DNA of 64,000 bases from Deltaproteobacteria bacterium (GTDB taxonomy: Bacteria > Desulfobacterota > Desulfovibrionia > Desulfovibrionales > Desulfovibrionaceae). Position numbers and translations under genes: made by a program. Below, in pieces: positions 10,016 through 19,296 of the stretch. Below the pieces are notes generated by a model, which ran no database searches, was not told the origin of the DNA, and saw only the letters and a list, made by a program, of their open reading frames with translations. How positions within the stretch are numbered: the first letter of the stretch is position 1; each line of letters begins with the position of its first letter. The stretch is from the NCBI GenBank assembly GCA_009929215.1, contig SAAX01000001.1:1-64000 (forward strand), in the 5' to 3' direction.

Positions 10016-11470
10016 ATGAGGGAGACAGGCTTGGACAAAGCTCAGGACAGCATTCCCCTGCAAAAGCACAAAATTCTGGTGGCCAACCGTGGCGAAATCG
10101 CCATGCGCATCATGCGCGCCTGCCGCAAGCTGGGAGTGGCCTTTGCCGCCATTTTCACGGCTGAAGATGCGGCTTCGGGCCATGTGCGCCTGGCACGCGA
10201 ACAAGGCGGAGAAAAAAGCCTTTACCGCGTGTCTTCTTACCACGACGCCAACGAACTTATGGCCGTAGCCGACGAAGCGGGCTGCACCGCTGTACACCCC
10301 GGCTACGGATTTTTTGCCGAGGATTTTCGTTTTGCACGCCGCGTGAGCAAACGCGACCGGAAACTCATATTCATCGGCCCCTCGTGGAAAATTATCCGCG
10401 AGCTGGGCGACAAAATCAACACCAAGCGCCTGGCCCGCAGCCTGGGCGTGCCCACCGTGCCGGGTTCCGACCGTCCCATTTACGACGAGATGGAAGCCGA
10501 GCGCATTGCCAAGAGCGTGTTTGAATTTCAGGAGCAGCAGGGCATCCAGCGCCCGCTGGTGCTGGTCAAGGCCTCGGCTGGCGGCGGCGGCATGGGCATT
10601 GAAGAAGTGTACGACCCCGACCAGTTCCGCTCGGTCTACCGCCGTATCCGCAGCTACGCCCTGCGTCAGTTCAAGGACGAAGGCGTGCTTATCGAACAGC
10701 GCATCACCGACTTCAACCACCTTGAAGTGCAGGTTGTTTCTGACCGCTCTGGCCAGAACCCCGTGCATTTCGGCACGCGCAACTGCTCCATCCAGTCCAC
10801 CGGTCGCCAAAAGCGTGTTGAAATCGCCCCCGGCTTTGCGCCCGACGAGCTCAAGTACACCTTTGACGCTGGCAAAGTACTGCGCGACATTGTTGACTAT
10901 TCCCTCACCATGGCGCGCAAGGTGGGCTACGACAATGTGGGAACATGGGAATGGATTGTGACCCGCAAGGGCGAGCCCTTCCTTATGGAAGTGAACACGC
11001 GCATTCAGGTTGAAAACGGCGTTTCGGCCCGCATCTCAAAGGTGGGCGGCAAGGGCGACGTAGACCTGATTGCCGAGCAGATCCGCATTGGCCTTGGCGA
11101 ACCGCTGGGCTACAGCCAGAACGACATTACCTTTGAAGGTCTGGGCATCGAATACCGGCTTATCGCCGAAGACCCGGACAAGAACTTTACCCCGTGGGTG
11201 GGGCGCATCGAACGCTTTGGCTGGAAAGAACAGCCCTGGCTGACCATGCTCACCCATGTGCCAACCACAGAACCGTATGAAATTCCTACAGAGTTTGACC
11301 CCAACCTGGCGCTTGCCATCATTTGGGGCAAAGACCTTGAGGAAGCCAAGGCCCGTGGCCTTGAATTTTTGCGCGATCTGCGGCTGGAAGGGCACAATGC
11401 CGCTGGCGAGGAGCTGAAATCCAACGTCAACTTCCTTGCGGCCAACACAGAACGCATTTTGCGTTTCTGA
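10016..11470 (+). CDS. Biotin carboxylase (acetyl-CoA carboxylase subunit, AccC-like)
   Basis: ATP-grasp biotin carboxylase motifs (KILVANRGEIAMRIMRACRKLG, VHPGYGFFAED, KASAGGGGMGIE, RNCSIQSTGRQKRVE, FLMEVNTRIQVENGV). ORF opens at 9926; 10016 is a plausible alternative start. Confidence 0.9.
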   Translation: MRETGLDKAQDSIPLQKHKILVANRGEIAMRIMRACRKLGVAFAAIFTAEDAASGHVRLAREQGGEKSLYRVSSYHDANELMAVADEAGCTAVHPGYGFFAEDFRFARRVSKRDRKLIFIGPSWKIIRELGDKINTKRLARSLGVPTVPGSDRPIYDEMEAERIAKSVFEFQEQQGIQRPLVLVKASAGGGGMGIEEVYDPDQFRSVYRRIRSYALRQFKDEGVLIEQRITDFNHLEVQVVSDRSGQNPVHFGTRNCSIQSTGRQKRVEIAPGFAPDELKYTFDAGKVLRDIVDYSLTMARKVGYDNVGTWEWIVTRKGEPFLMEVNTRIQVENGVSARISKVGGKGDVDLIAEQIRIGLGEPLGYSQNDITFEGLGIEYRLIAEDPDKNFTPWVGRIERFGWKEQPWLTMLTHVPTTEPYEIPTEFDPNLALAIIWGKDLEEAKARGLEFLRDLRLEGHNAAGEELKSNVNFLAANTERILRF

Positions 11471-11674
11471 CAGGGAACCAGCCCATGAACAAGGCATTGC
11501 TTACCCACCGGCCAGTGGCCACCTGCGCAACATGCGCGGGCGGCTACCCTGCGGCCACGGCGGCGCGCACGCGCCACCACCGGGTAGCCATGCTGGCAGA
11601 CAACCCATTGGCCGCCCTGAATTTCGGGGATTTCGCCTACCTACAAAATCCAGTCTAGCTGGCCCCAATATATT

Positions 11675-13930
11675 ATGGACAACAACATCGAAAAACGCAT
11701 CCAGAGCCTGCGCGACAGGCTGAACTATCTGGTGGAAATATTCGCTGGCAAGCACAAGGACAACGCCGACCTGCTTGAAGAAAAGCTCACCGCCTTTACG
11801 GCGCGTGTGCACTCCGGCACGGTAGAAGACCCCTATGCCGAACTTGCCACCGTAGAAGACCTTTTCAACTATGTGGAACGCCGCCTCGAAGGCAGTATTA
11901 CGCCCATGGACAAGGTGCGCATCGTGCGCCATTCCCAGCGTATCTGCCTGCGCGACATTCTCGAAAACGTCTACGACAACTTTACCGAAGTGGGCGGGCA
12001 GGACGAACACAGCCTTGACCCCAGCATGCTCATTGCCCGCGCGGTTATTACCCGCCGCCGTGGCAAGAAGGTTTACACACAGTCGGTGATGGTCATAGGG
12101 CAGGAAAAAGGCCACGGCGCGGAATTCCGCAACGGCGGCTCGGTCAAGCCCTGGGGCAACGCCAAGGCGCAGCAGTACATGCGCGTGGCCGAGACGGAAG
12201 GGATACCTGTCCACACCTATATCTTCACGCCCGGCTCGTTTCCCATCGAGGACTACCCCGGCGCGGCACAGCAGATTGCCCGCAACATCTATTGCATGGC
12301 TGGCCTGCGCGTGCCCGTTATTGCCGTTATTTCCGAAGGCGGCTCTGGCGGTGCGGAAGCCATTGGCCTGGCCGACAAACGCCTGATGCTCTCGCACGGC
12401 TACTATTCGGTTATTTCGCCCGAGGGTGCAGCCGCCATCGAAGGCCGCATCAAGGCTGGCCAACGCGCCACGCCCGAACTCATTGAAGGCTGTGCCACCA
12501 ACCTCAAGATGACGGCGCAGGACAACCTGAAGTTCGGCTACATCGACCGCGTGGTGCAGGAACCTCCCCTGGGTGCGCGACCCTGGCATTTCGACTTTTT
12601 CCGCAGCCTGCGGCAGGAAGTGCTGCGCGCCACCGACGAGGTGGTGATCTCCACGCGCACCATGCCCGGCCTCAAGGGTCTGGCCCTGGCCCGCGTGCGC
12701 AAGCCCGATGCCAACCTGGACGAAATGTACACCCGCTGGGGTTTGACCTCTGCCGCCAAAGACAGGCTGCGCGAACGCCGCCAGCAAAAGTTTTTGCGGC
12801 TCTCGCGTCAGGCGGCCCGCGACAAGCGGCCCTTCTTTACCAAGATGGCCGTTGCAACCTGGGATTGGGTTACCAAACCCTGGGTGAGCTTCAAGTACGA
12901 TTTCTACCGCAAGCACCAGCGGCGCATCCGCACCTTTGTGGAAGAAATCGACAACGAATGGGAAGTGTTCAAGGGTCGCCTGCTGGCTCCCTGGCGCAAA
13001 CTTACGCGCAAGCTGCCCAGTGCCAAGGTGGAGAACAGCAAGGTCAAGGAACTGACCGCGCTTTCCACTTGGTCGGACGATGGTCGCCGCAGCCGGTGGA
13101 ACTACATTTCGCCGCGCTACAAGACCGACCGCGCTATTACCTGCCCCAACAGTGCTGCCTATGGCTGCCTTGACCTGTGGGGCCCCGACCTGTTTGCCGA
13201 GTTTGCGGGTGTGTGCAGCCACTGCGGTTACCATTTTCCCATGGAGCCGGAATGGTATGTGAAGAACGTCTTTGATCTCGGCTCAGTATTTGAATTCAAC
13301 AGCGAGATCGAAGCGGGCAACCCCCTTGATTTCCCCAATTTCGGCGACCGCGTGCTCGACGCGCAGAAGAAAACCGGGGCCAAGAGCGGCTGCATGACCT
13401 TTGAGGCCCGCATAGACAACACCAAGATGGTTGTTGCCATGCTGATGGGAACCTTCCGTGGCGGCTCTGTGGGCGCTGCCGAAGGCTACAAGTTTGTGGA
13501 AGCCGCCCAGCGCGCCGAAAAGAAACGCTATCCCTTCCTTGCCTATGTTCATGGCACGGCGGGCATACGCATTCAGGAAGGTACGCACGGCGTTATCCAG
13601 ATGCCCCGCTGCACGGTGGCTGTGCGCCGCTACATCGAATCCGGCGGCCTGTACATGGTACTGTACGACACCAATTCCTTTGCCGGCCCCGTGGCCAGTT
13701 TCCTTGGCTGCTCGCCCTACCAGTTTGCCGTGCGGTCTTCCAACATCGGCTTTGCCGGGCCGGGCGTTATCAAGGAAACCACGGGCATGGACATTCCGCC
13801 CAAGTACCACCGCTCGTACCGCGCCCTTTCGCGCGGGCACATTCAGGGCATCTGGGACAGGCGGGAAGTGCGCGCAAACCTCAAGCAGGCCCTGCTGACC
13901 ATTGGCGGCAGAAACCTGTACTATCGGTAA
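11675..13930 (+). CDS. Fused acetyl-CoA carboxylase carboxyltransferase (AccA-like then AccD-like)
   Basis: 751 aa; N-terminal AccA-like crotonase domain (GQEKGHG...EGGSGGAEAIGLADKRLMLSHGYYSVISPEGAAAI), C-terminal AccD-like domain with Cys cluster and GGSVGAAEGYKFVEAAQRA. Confidence 0.85.
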   Translation: MDNNIEKRIQSLRDRLNYLVEIFAGKHKDNADLLEEKLTAFTARVHSGTVEDPYAELATVEDLFNYVERRLEGSITPMDKVRIVRHSQRICLRDILENVYDNFTEVGGQDEHSLDPSMLIARAVITRRRGKKVYTQSVMVIGQEKGHGAEFRNGGSVKPWGNAKAQQYMRVAETEGIPVHTYIFTPGSFPIEDYPGAAQQIARNIYCMAGLRVPVIAVISEGGSGGAEAIGLADKRLMLSHGYYSVISPEGAAAIEGRIKAGQRATPELIEGCATNLKMTAQDNLKFGYIDRVVQEPPLGARPWHFDFFRSLRQEVLRATDEVVISTRTMPGLKGLALARVRKPDANLDEMYTRWGLTSAAKDRLRERRQQKFLRLSRQAARDKRPFFTKMAVATWDWVTKPWVSFKYDFYRKHQRRIRTFVEEIDNEWEVFKGRLLAPWRKLTRKLPSAKVENSKVKELTALSTWSDDGRRSRWNYISPRYKTDRAITCPNSAAYGCLDLWGPDLFAEFAGVCSHCGYHFPMEPEWYVKNVFDLGSVFEFNSEIEAGNPLDFPNFGDRVLDAQKKTGAKSGCMTFEARIDNTKMVVAMLMGTFRGGSVGAAEGYKFVEAAQRAEKKRYPFLAYVHGTAGIRIQEGTHGVIQMPRCTVAVRRYIESGGLYMVLYDTNSFAGPVASFLGCSPYQFAVRSSNIGFAGPGVIKETTGMDIPPKYHRSYRALSRGHIQGIWDRREVRANLKQALLTIGGRNLYYR

Positions 13931-14066
13931 TGACGGTTTGTGTGGACGCTGCAAGATAATTTCGAGCGACGCGGTGGCCGGGAATACCCCGGCCCAACTG
14001 CCGGGGGTTCCAGCCAGGCTGGCCTGCGGCAACGTCGCCAATATATAACGCTTAACGGATCCTAGC

Positions 14067-14717
14067 ATGATAAACATATCAGCACTGCTGGACGAAATAA
14101 AGGCTTCTCCCTACCGCGAGATCGTCATCAGCACGCCCCACACGGGCAAGGTGACTTTTTCGGACATCAAGCAGGGTGACAAGGTCGTTGGGCCGCAGGG
14201 CCAATGGAAGGAAAAGCCGGGAACGCTCATTGCCACCCTTGAGCGCGAGCGCAACCCCAAGGCCATTTCTGCCCACGAAAAAGGCGAGATCAGCCTTTTG
14301 CACAGCGAGCTTGAGGGCACGTTTGTAGAAGCTGGCACCCCCCTTGCCGTGGTGCGCCACATGCTCACCCGCGCCGAGGTGGAACGCATTCTGCTGCAAA
14401 AAGCCCTGCATCTTTTTGTTGCGCCCGAGCGGGCCAAGTACTACTTCACACCAGAGGTGGACAAAAAGATCCGCGCTGCCGACTCTCAGTCGGTGGCCGT
14501 GCGCGAGGGCATGGAACTGCTCATCATGTCGCGCATGAAGCGCGAGGTGCCGCTGAGCTATTCCGGCCCTGCGGGCGTGATCTATGCTGTGTATTTTACC
14601 TATAACGAAAACATTGATGCCGGCGCGCCCCTCATTGGCGTGTGCCCGCAGGATCAGCTGCCTGCCATTCAGGAAGTGATCATGCGCGTGCAGACCGAAT
14701 GGACAGAGAAAGACTAG
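14067..14717 (+). CDS. Biotinyl/lipoyl-attachment-like protein of the ACC locus
   Basis: 216 aa; C-terminal barrel-sandwich-like segment ELLIMSRMKREVPLSYSGPAGVIYAVYFTYNENIDAGAPLIGV aligns by eye with EAMKM biotinyl domains; located directly after the carboxyltransferase. Confidence 0.65.
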   Translation: MINISALLDEIKASPYREIVISTPHTGKVTFSDIKQGDKVVGPQGQWKEKPGTLIATLERERNPKAISAHEKGEISLLHSELEGTFVEAGTPLAVVRHMLTRAEVERILLQKALHLFVAPERAKYYFTPEVDKKIRAADSQSVAVREGMELLIMSRMKREVPLSYSGPAGVIYAVYFTYNENIDAGAPLIGVCPQDQLPAIQEVIMRVQTEWTEKD

Positions 14718-14807
14718 CATCATCCAAGCATTTGCCGCTGTTCATGCCCGTAGGCTGTGACCAGCGGTGCACAGGCACAATGGCGGCTGCCGCCAAAGGG
14801 AGCATCC

Positions 14808-15146
14808 GTGGGCAAAGCACTGCAAATCCGCGTAAGCGCCGTTACCTGGAACGAAGACCTGCTGGAAAAGCTCTGGCCCAAACTTACAGAGCTGGCATTC
14901 AGCGTGCCCATCAAACACGAAAAACACGGTGTTTTCGATATGGTGCGGGCGCTGGACGATGGCTTGCAGTTTTTGCCGTGGTCTGAGGCGCGCCGCAAGG
15001 CCCTTGGCCCCGGCATTCTTGAGGCCGCAAGGATCAAGGCTGATATTGAAGCTGCCCTGGCAGAATGGCAGCCCCGCGAAGCCAACAAGCTGAGCGATAA
15101 ACTTGAAGACGTGCTGGATCAGCTTGAACGGGCATTTGTAGCCTGA
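14808..15146 (+). CDS. Conserved hypothetical protein
   Basis: Frame within ORF 14757-15146; GTG start at 14808 preceded by aaaggg; MGKALQIRVSAVTWNEDLLEKLWPKLTELAFSVP.... No family recognised. Confidence 0.6.
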   Translation: MGKALQIRVSAVTWNEDLLEKLWPKLTELAFSVPIKHEKHGVFDMVRALDDGLQFLPWSEARRKALGPGILEAARIKADIEAALAEWQPREANKLSDKLEDVLDQLERAFVA

Positions 15147-15180
15147 GCCCGAAAATCGCATACGACCCTGGAGCATCACC

Positions 15181-15747
15181 ATGCTGAACAAAGTAATGAT
15201 TATTGGCCGTCTGGGCCGCGACCCAGAGCTGCGCTACACACAGAGCGGCTCGCCCGTTGCCACCCTGAATGTTGCCACCGACGAATCCTACACCGACCGC
15301 GATGGCAACAAGGTAGACCGCACCGAATGGCACAGGGTTTCTGTTTTTCAGCGTCAGGCCGAAAACTGCGCCAATTTTCTGGCCAAGGGCAGCCTGATCT
15401 ATGTGGAAGGCAGCCTGCAAACCCGCAAGTGGCAAGATCAGCAGGGCCAGGACAGGTACACCACCGAAATCAAGGCCCAGCGCGTGCAGTTTCTTGACCG
15501 CAAGGGCGATGGCCCGCGTGATGCTGGCGGTGGCCGTGGATTTGAAGAAGACTACGGCGCACCTGCGGCCTCTGCCGCTCCCCGTGGCAATGCCCCCCGT
15601 GGCGGCCAGGGTGGTCAGGGCGCGCAGGGTGGACGGCCCCAGGGCGGCTATGCCCAGCAGGGTGGGCGCAAGCCACAGCCCATGGACGACGATCTGGGCC
15701 CGGCCTTCCCTTCCGAAGCCTCGAACATGGACGACGTGCCGTTCTAG
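15181..15747 (+). CDS. ssb: Single-stranded DNA-binding protein
   Basis: 188 aa; MLNKVMIIGRLGRDPELRYTQSG, Gly/Gln-rich linker, acidic C-terminal tip MDDVPF. Confidence 0.96.
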   Translation: MLNKVMIIGRLGRDPELRYTQSGSPVATLNVATDESYTDRDGNKVDRTEWHRVSVFQRQAENCANFLAKGSLIYVEGSLQTRKWQDQQGQDRYTTEIKAQRVQFLDRKGDGPRDAGGGRGFEEDYGAPAASAAPRGNAPRGGQGGQGAQGGRPQGGYAQQGGRKPQPMDDDLGPAFPSEASNMDDVPF

Positions 15748-15790
15748 ACAAGGCTGCGCTCCCAGGGCGCACCGCAGCTTTATGTACAGA

Positions 15791-15820
15791 CAAGGGCGTG
15801 GAATTATCCACGCCCTTTTT
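15791..15820 (+). terminator. Rho-independent terminator after ssb
   Basis: aagggcgtgga-atta-tccacgcccttttt hairpin with T-run. Confidence 0.85.
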
Positions 15821-16033
15821 ACATGGCAAATCTCGGGTGTGGCTTTGCGCCGACATCGGCACGAGCAACGGCGAATATGCACGGATATCATTCGCTCTAC
15901 CCAACGCCAAAGCTGTAACCTGCTTCTTATTTCCGGCCGTGTTGCGCGGCAGCACTCGCGGGCCTTGCTCAGTACACGTGCCTTTAGCAAGGCAAAAGCG
16001 ATAACGGGTTTTACGCCGCCCAAGGCGGCAACA

Positions 16034-16066
16034 CTCGCGGGCGCGGATTACTCCACGCCCTTTTTT
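16034..16066 (+). terminator. Second terminator-like hairpin with T-run
   Basis: gggcgcgga-ttac-tccacgcccttttttc, near copy of the ssb terminator about 240 nt downstream. Confidence 0.6.
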
Positions 16067-16397
16067 CATTGCGCAAGGCGCACTATCGCAGCGGTTGAGA
16101 AAATTTCACCTCTCGCGCTTTATGGCACAAGCAAGAGCCAAAAACCGCTAAAACAAGAGCCCGCAATGCACCAGAAACAGGCGCGGGCGGCATGCGCACA
16201 ATAGCCTAGTGAAAGGGTTTGCGAAAAAAAGCGCACTTTCACGTGATCTTTTGGGTTCAGCTACACTTTTCTTGTCTTCCCCCCTTCTCTTTTTGCGCGA
16301 TCACGCGTATAGCAATCGGTGAATTTTTCGTACGGCTGGCCGAAGCTCTGGTTTTTCGGCAAGTAGTCAGGAAAAGTTTCAAGAGGTAGTTGACTTT

Positions 16398-16415
16398 TTG
16401 TTAGATTATTCACAA
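16398..16415 (+). promoter_or_regulatory. Candidate Rex operator upstream of sat
   Basis: TTGTTAGATTATTCACAA, close to the Rex consensus TTGTGAANNNNTTCACAA; just 3' of a TTGACT -35-like hexamer (16390-16395). Confidence 0.55.
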
Positions 16416-16499
16416 GATGCATTTTGAACACTGGCCTTCCGCAAGGCGATGCTGGCCACGGAAGGATGCCCACATAACTAAAACTCGGAGGATTTCGCA

Positions 16500-17771
16500 A
16501 TGTCCAAACTGGTAGCTCCTCATGGCGGTAAGGGTCTGGTCTGTTGCCTTCTGGAAGGTAAGGCCTTGGATGACGAGAAGAAAAAAGCCGCAGGCCTGAA
16601 GCAGATCGAGATTTCTTCCCGCGCCAAGGGCGACCTGATCATGATGGGCATTGGCGGTTTTTCGCCCCTGAACGGCTTCATGACCAAGGCCAACTGGAAG
16701 AGCGTCTGCGAAAAGATGACCCTCACCGACGGCACCTTCTGGCCCGTTCCGGTTACCCTCGATGTTCCCGCTGCCGACGCCAAGGCCCTCAAGGTCGGCG
16801 AAGAAGTGGCCCTGGTTCGCAAAGGCGAAGTCATGGCTACCATGAAGATTGAAGAAGTTTACGAAATGACCGAAGCCGACAAGAAGTCGGAATGCGAACT
16901 GGTCTTCAAGGGCACCGGCCCCGACTCTGAAAAGTTCTGGGAAGTGGCCCCCAACGACCACCCCGGCGTGAAGATGGTTCTGGCTCAGAACGAATTCAAC
17001 ATCGCTGGCCCCGTCAAAGTTCTTTCGCAGGGCGAATTCCCCGAAAAGTTCCCTGGCGTGTACATGACCCCTGCTCAGCTGCGCGCCAAGATGGACGAAC
17101 GCGGCTGGCAGAAGGTTGCCGCCCTTCAGCTGCGCAACCCCATGCACCGCTCGCATGAATACCTGGCCAAGATCGGCGTTGAAGTGTGCGACGGCGTGGT
17201 CATCCACTCCCTCGTGGGCTCCCTGAAGCCCGGCGACATCCCGGCCGAAGTGCGCGTGAAGTGCATCGACACCCTGGTTGACCACTACTTCGTGAAAGAC
17301 TTCGTCATCCAGGCCGGTTACCCCCTGGACATGCGTTACGCCGGTCCCCGCGAAGCCCTGCTGCACGCCACCTTCCGCCAGAACTACGGCATCAACAACC
17401 TGCTGGTTGGCCGCGACCACGCTGGCGTGGGCGACTTCTACGGCATGTTTGAAGCTCAGGAAATCTTCCGCAAGATTCCTGTGCCCGCCGAAGAAGGCAA
17501 GCGTCTGCTCTGCGATCCGCTGAACATCGACTGGACCTTCTACTGCAAAAAGTGTGACGGCATGGCCAGCATGCGCACCTGCCCCCACACCAAGGAAGAC
17601 CGCGTCATCCTGTCCGGCACCAAGCTGCGCAAGATGCTTTCCGAAGGCGCCGAAGTGCCGGATCACTTTGGCCGCGCTGAAGTGCTCGTCATCCTTCGCG
17701 AATACTATGCCAGCCTGACCGAAAAGGTCGAAATCAAGATGCAGCGTGCCGCCTCCGGCTCCACCATGTAA
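16500..17771 (+). CDS. sat: Sulfate adenylyltransferase (ATP sulfurylase)
   Basis: 423 aa; PUA-like N-terminus, [39 protein letters not shown]. Confidence 0.97.
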   Translation: MSKLVAPHGGKGLVCCLLEGKALDDEKKKAAGLKQIEISSRAKGDLIMMGIGGFSPLNGFMTKANWKSVCEKMTLTDGTFWPVPVTLDVPAADAKALKVGEEVALVRKGEVMATMKIEEVYEMTEADKKSECELVFKGTGPDSEKFWEVAPNDHPGVKMVLAQNEFNIAGPVKVLSQGEFPEKFPGVYMTPAQLRAKMDERGWQKVAALQLRNPMHRSHEYLAKIGVEVCDGVVIHSLVGSLKPGDIPAEVRVKCIDTLVDHYFVKDFVIQAGYPLDMRYAGPREALLHATFRQNYGINNLLVGRDHAGVGDFYGMFEAQEIFRKIPVPAEEGKRLLCDPLNIDWTFYCKKCDGMASMRTCPHTKEDRVILSGTKLRKMLSEGAEVPDHFGRAEVLVILREYYASLTEKVEIKMQRAASGSTM

Positions 17772-17794
17772 GCTTGACCGTATAGACACAACAC

Positions 17795-17826
17795 AAAAGG
17801 ACGCCCGCAAGGGCGTCCTTTTGTTT
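17795..17826 (+). terminator. Rho-independent terminator after sat
   Basis: aaaaggacgccc-gcaa-gggcgtccttttgttt. Confidence 0.88.
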
Positions 17827-18188
17827 GGGCCTTGCCTTTACATGCATGCTGCCCATCCCCTGGGGCATACCCGTGAGTTACACACCCTGCCAGGAGCCCC
17901 GCCATTGTACCCCGCTGGAAGTGCCTGAACATACGCCAGATACCTCCCTCCATCTGTCTGCTCTTGAGCTTGCCCCCCTTAATTAAAGCACACCGCCGCA
18001 CGCCCATGTGTTCAGACATGCCCATATCAATCAAAGCGCGCCGCGCTTTACGAAAAAGCAAAAACAGCCTATAACCTGAAACGAGTTACATGCAATCACG
18101 GCTCTGGCCCGGCACTTTCGGCACCCTGCGGGTACCGCATGGCTGACCTCGGGCCAGCACAAATAGTTTTTACATCTACAGGTAGTCC

Positions 18189-19166
18189 ATGAAGCGATCG
18201 CACCAGATATTTCCCGGAATTTTGAGCCTGGCTGTTCTAGCAGCGGGCTTTTGCATATGGAGCGCCTTTGGCAACGAGGTTAACCTTTGCGTTACTTCGG
18301 GCTGCGCGCTGTTTCAGGATACGTCCATTGCGGGTATCTCGTTGTGGTGGGCTGGCGGCATAACCTTTGCCGCACTGGGCGCTGCCGCGCTGATGGGTGC
18401 AGCTCAACTGGGCGTGGTTCTGGCCGGTTTTGCCCTGCTGGGTGACATTGGCCTTTTGCTGCTGATGTCGGTTACCGCCCCTTGTGTAAGCTGCCTGATT
18501 GTTGCCTGCCTTTTTGCCATGATCTACTGCGGCTTTCGCCAGGTTGCGCACCGCACCCGCTCTGGTATGCCTAACGAAAAGCCGGGCCTCTCTGTATTGC
18601 TGCTGATCTGGGGGCTCCTGGTCATTGTCAATGTGGGCACGGCGCTGCGCACGCAGGCAGATGTTTGGGCCATTACCGACAACAGCACCGACGCCACGGT
18701 GCGCATGTTTTTTTCGCCTTCGTGCCCCAGCTGCCAGGAGGGCATTGCCCTGCTTTCTGGCCGGGTGGATGTGGCTTTTTATCCGCTGGCTGAAAGTGAG
18801 AGCGATCTTTACAAAACGGCCCGCATGCTGCGCCTGATGGACAATGGCGCAAGCATTGCCGAGGCCCTTGCCAAGGCTCAGGATGCGCCCGCCCCCTCCG
18901 TACTGGCGGCCACCGCCCCCGATATGCTGCTGCTGCGCCTGCGCATGCTGCGCAACAAGGCCCATGTTTTCATGGCTGGCTCGCAGACGGTTCCTTTCTT
19001 TGAATACCACGGCTTGCCCACCATGCTGAAAAAGACAGCAAAGCAGCAACCAGAACAGGCAGTTGTGCCCGCCGCTCCTGTTTCCTCCCCCGCAATTGGC
19101 AGTGCAGATTTGCCGCTTGAACCGCAAGTGGACGGGCAGTGCTCTGGCGCTACCCCCTGCCCGTAG
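18189..19166 (+). CDS. VKOR-like membrane protein with C-terminal thioredoxin-like domain
   Basis: 325 aa; N-terminal TM bundle with CVTSGCALFQDTSIAGISLWWAGG and CVSC, then a soluble segment with FFSPSCPSCQEGIALL (CxxC). Confidence 0.65.
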   Translation: MKRSHQIFPGILSLAVLAAGFCIWSAFGNEVNLCVTSGCALFQDTSIAGISLWWAGGITFAALGAAALMGAAQLGVVLAGFALLGDIGLLLLMSVTAPCVSCLIVACLFAMIYCGFRQVAHRTRSGMPNEKPGLSVLLLIWGLLVIVNVGTALRTQADVWAITDNSTDATVRMFFSPSCPSCQEGIALLSGRVDVAFYPLAESESDLYKTARMLRLMDNGASIAEALAKAQDAPAPSVLAATAPDMLLLRLRMLRNKAHVFMAGSQTVPFFEYHGLPTMLKKTAKQQPEQAVVPAAPVSSPAIGSADLPLEPQVDGQCSGATPCP

Positions 19167-19296
19167 CCCACTCCGCCAAGGGCGGCCTTGTGCAAAAAAT
19201 AGCAATCCTTGCGCTTCAAAAGCGCAAAGGGGCTTGACGCCCTTTGCGCTTACTATTTATATGAGAGAGCCTTATACAAAAGGTCATGGGGACGGA

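Noticed and set aside
9703-10038. N-terminal extension of the nucleoside phosphorylase ORF
   Set aside because: The extension has no family similarity and the internal ATG at 9702 has a good RBS and a typical PNP start.
11501-13234. 577-aa minus-strand ORF opposite the carboxyltransferase gene
   Set aside because: Antisense shadow ORF.
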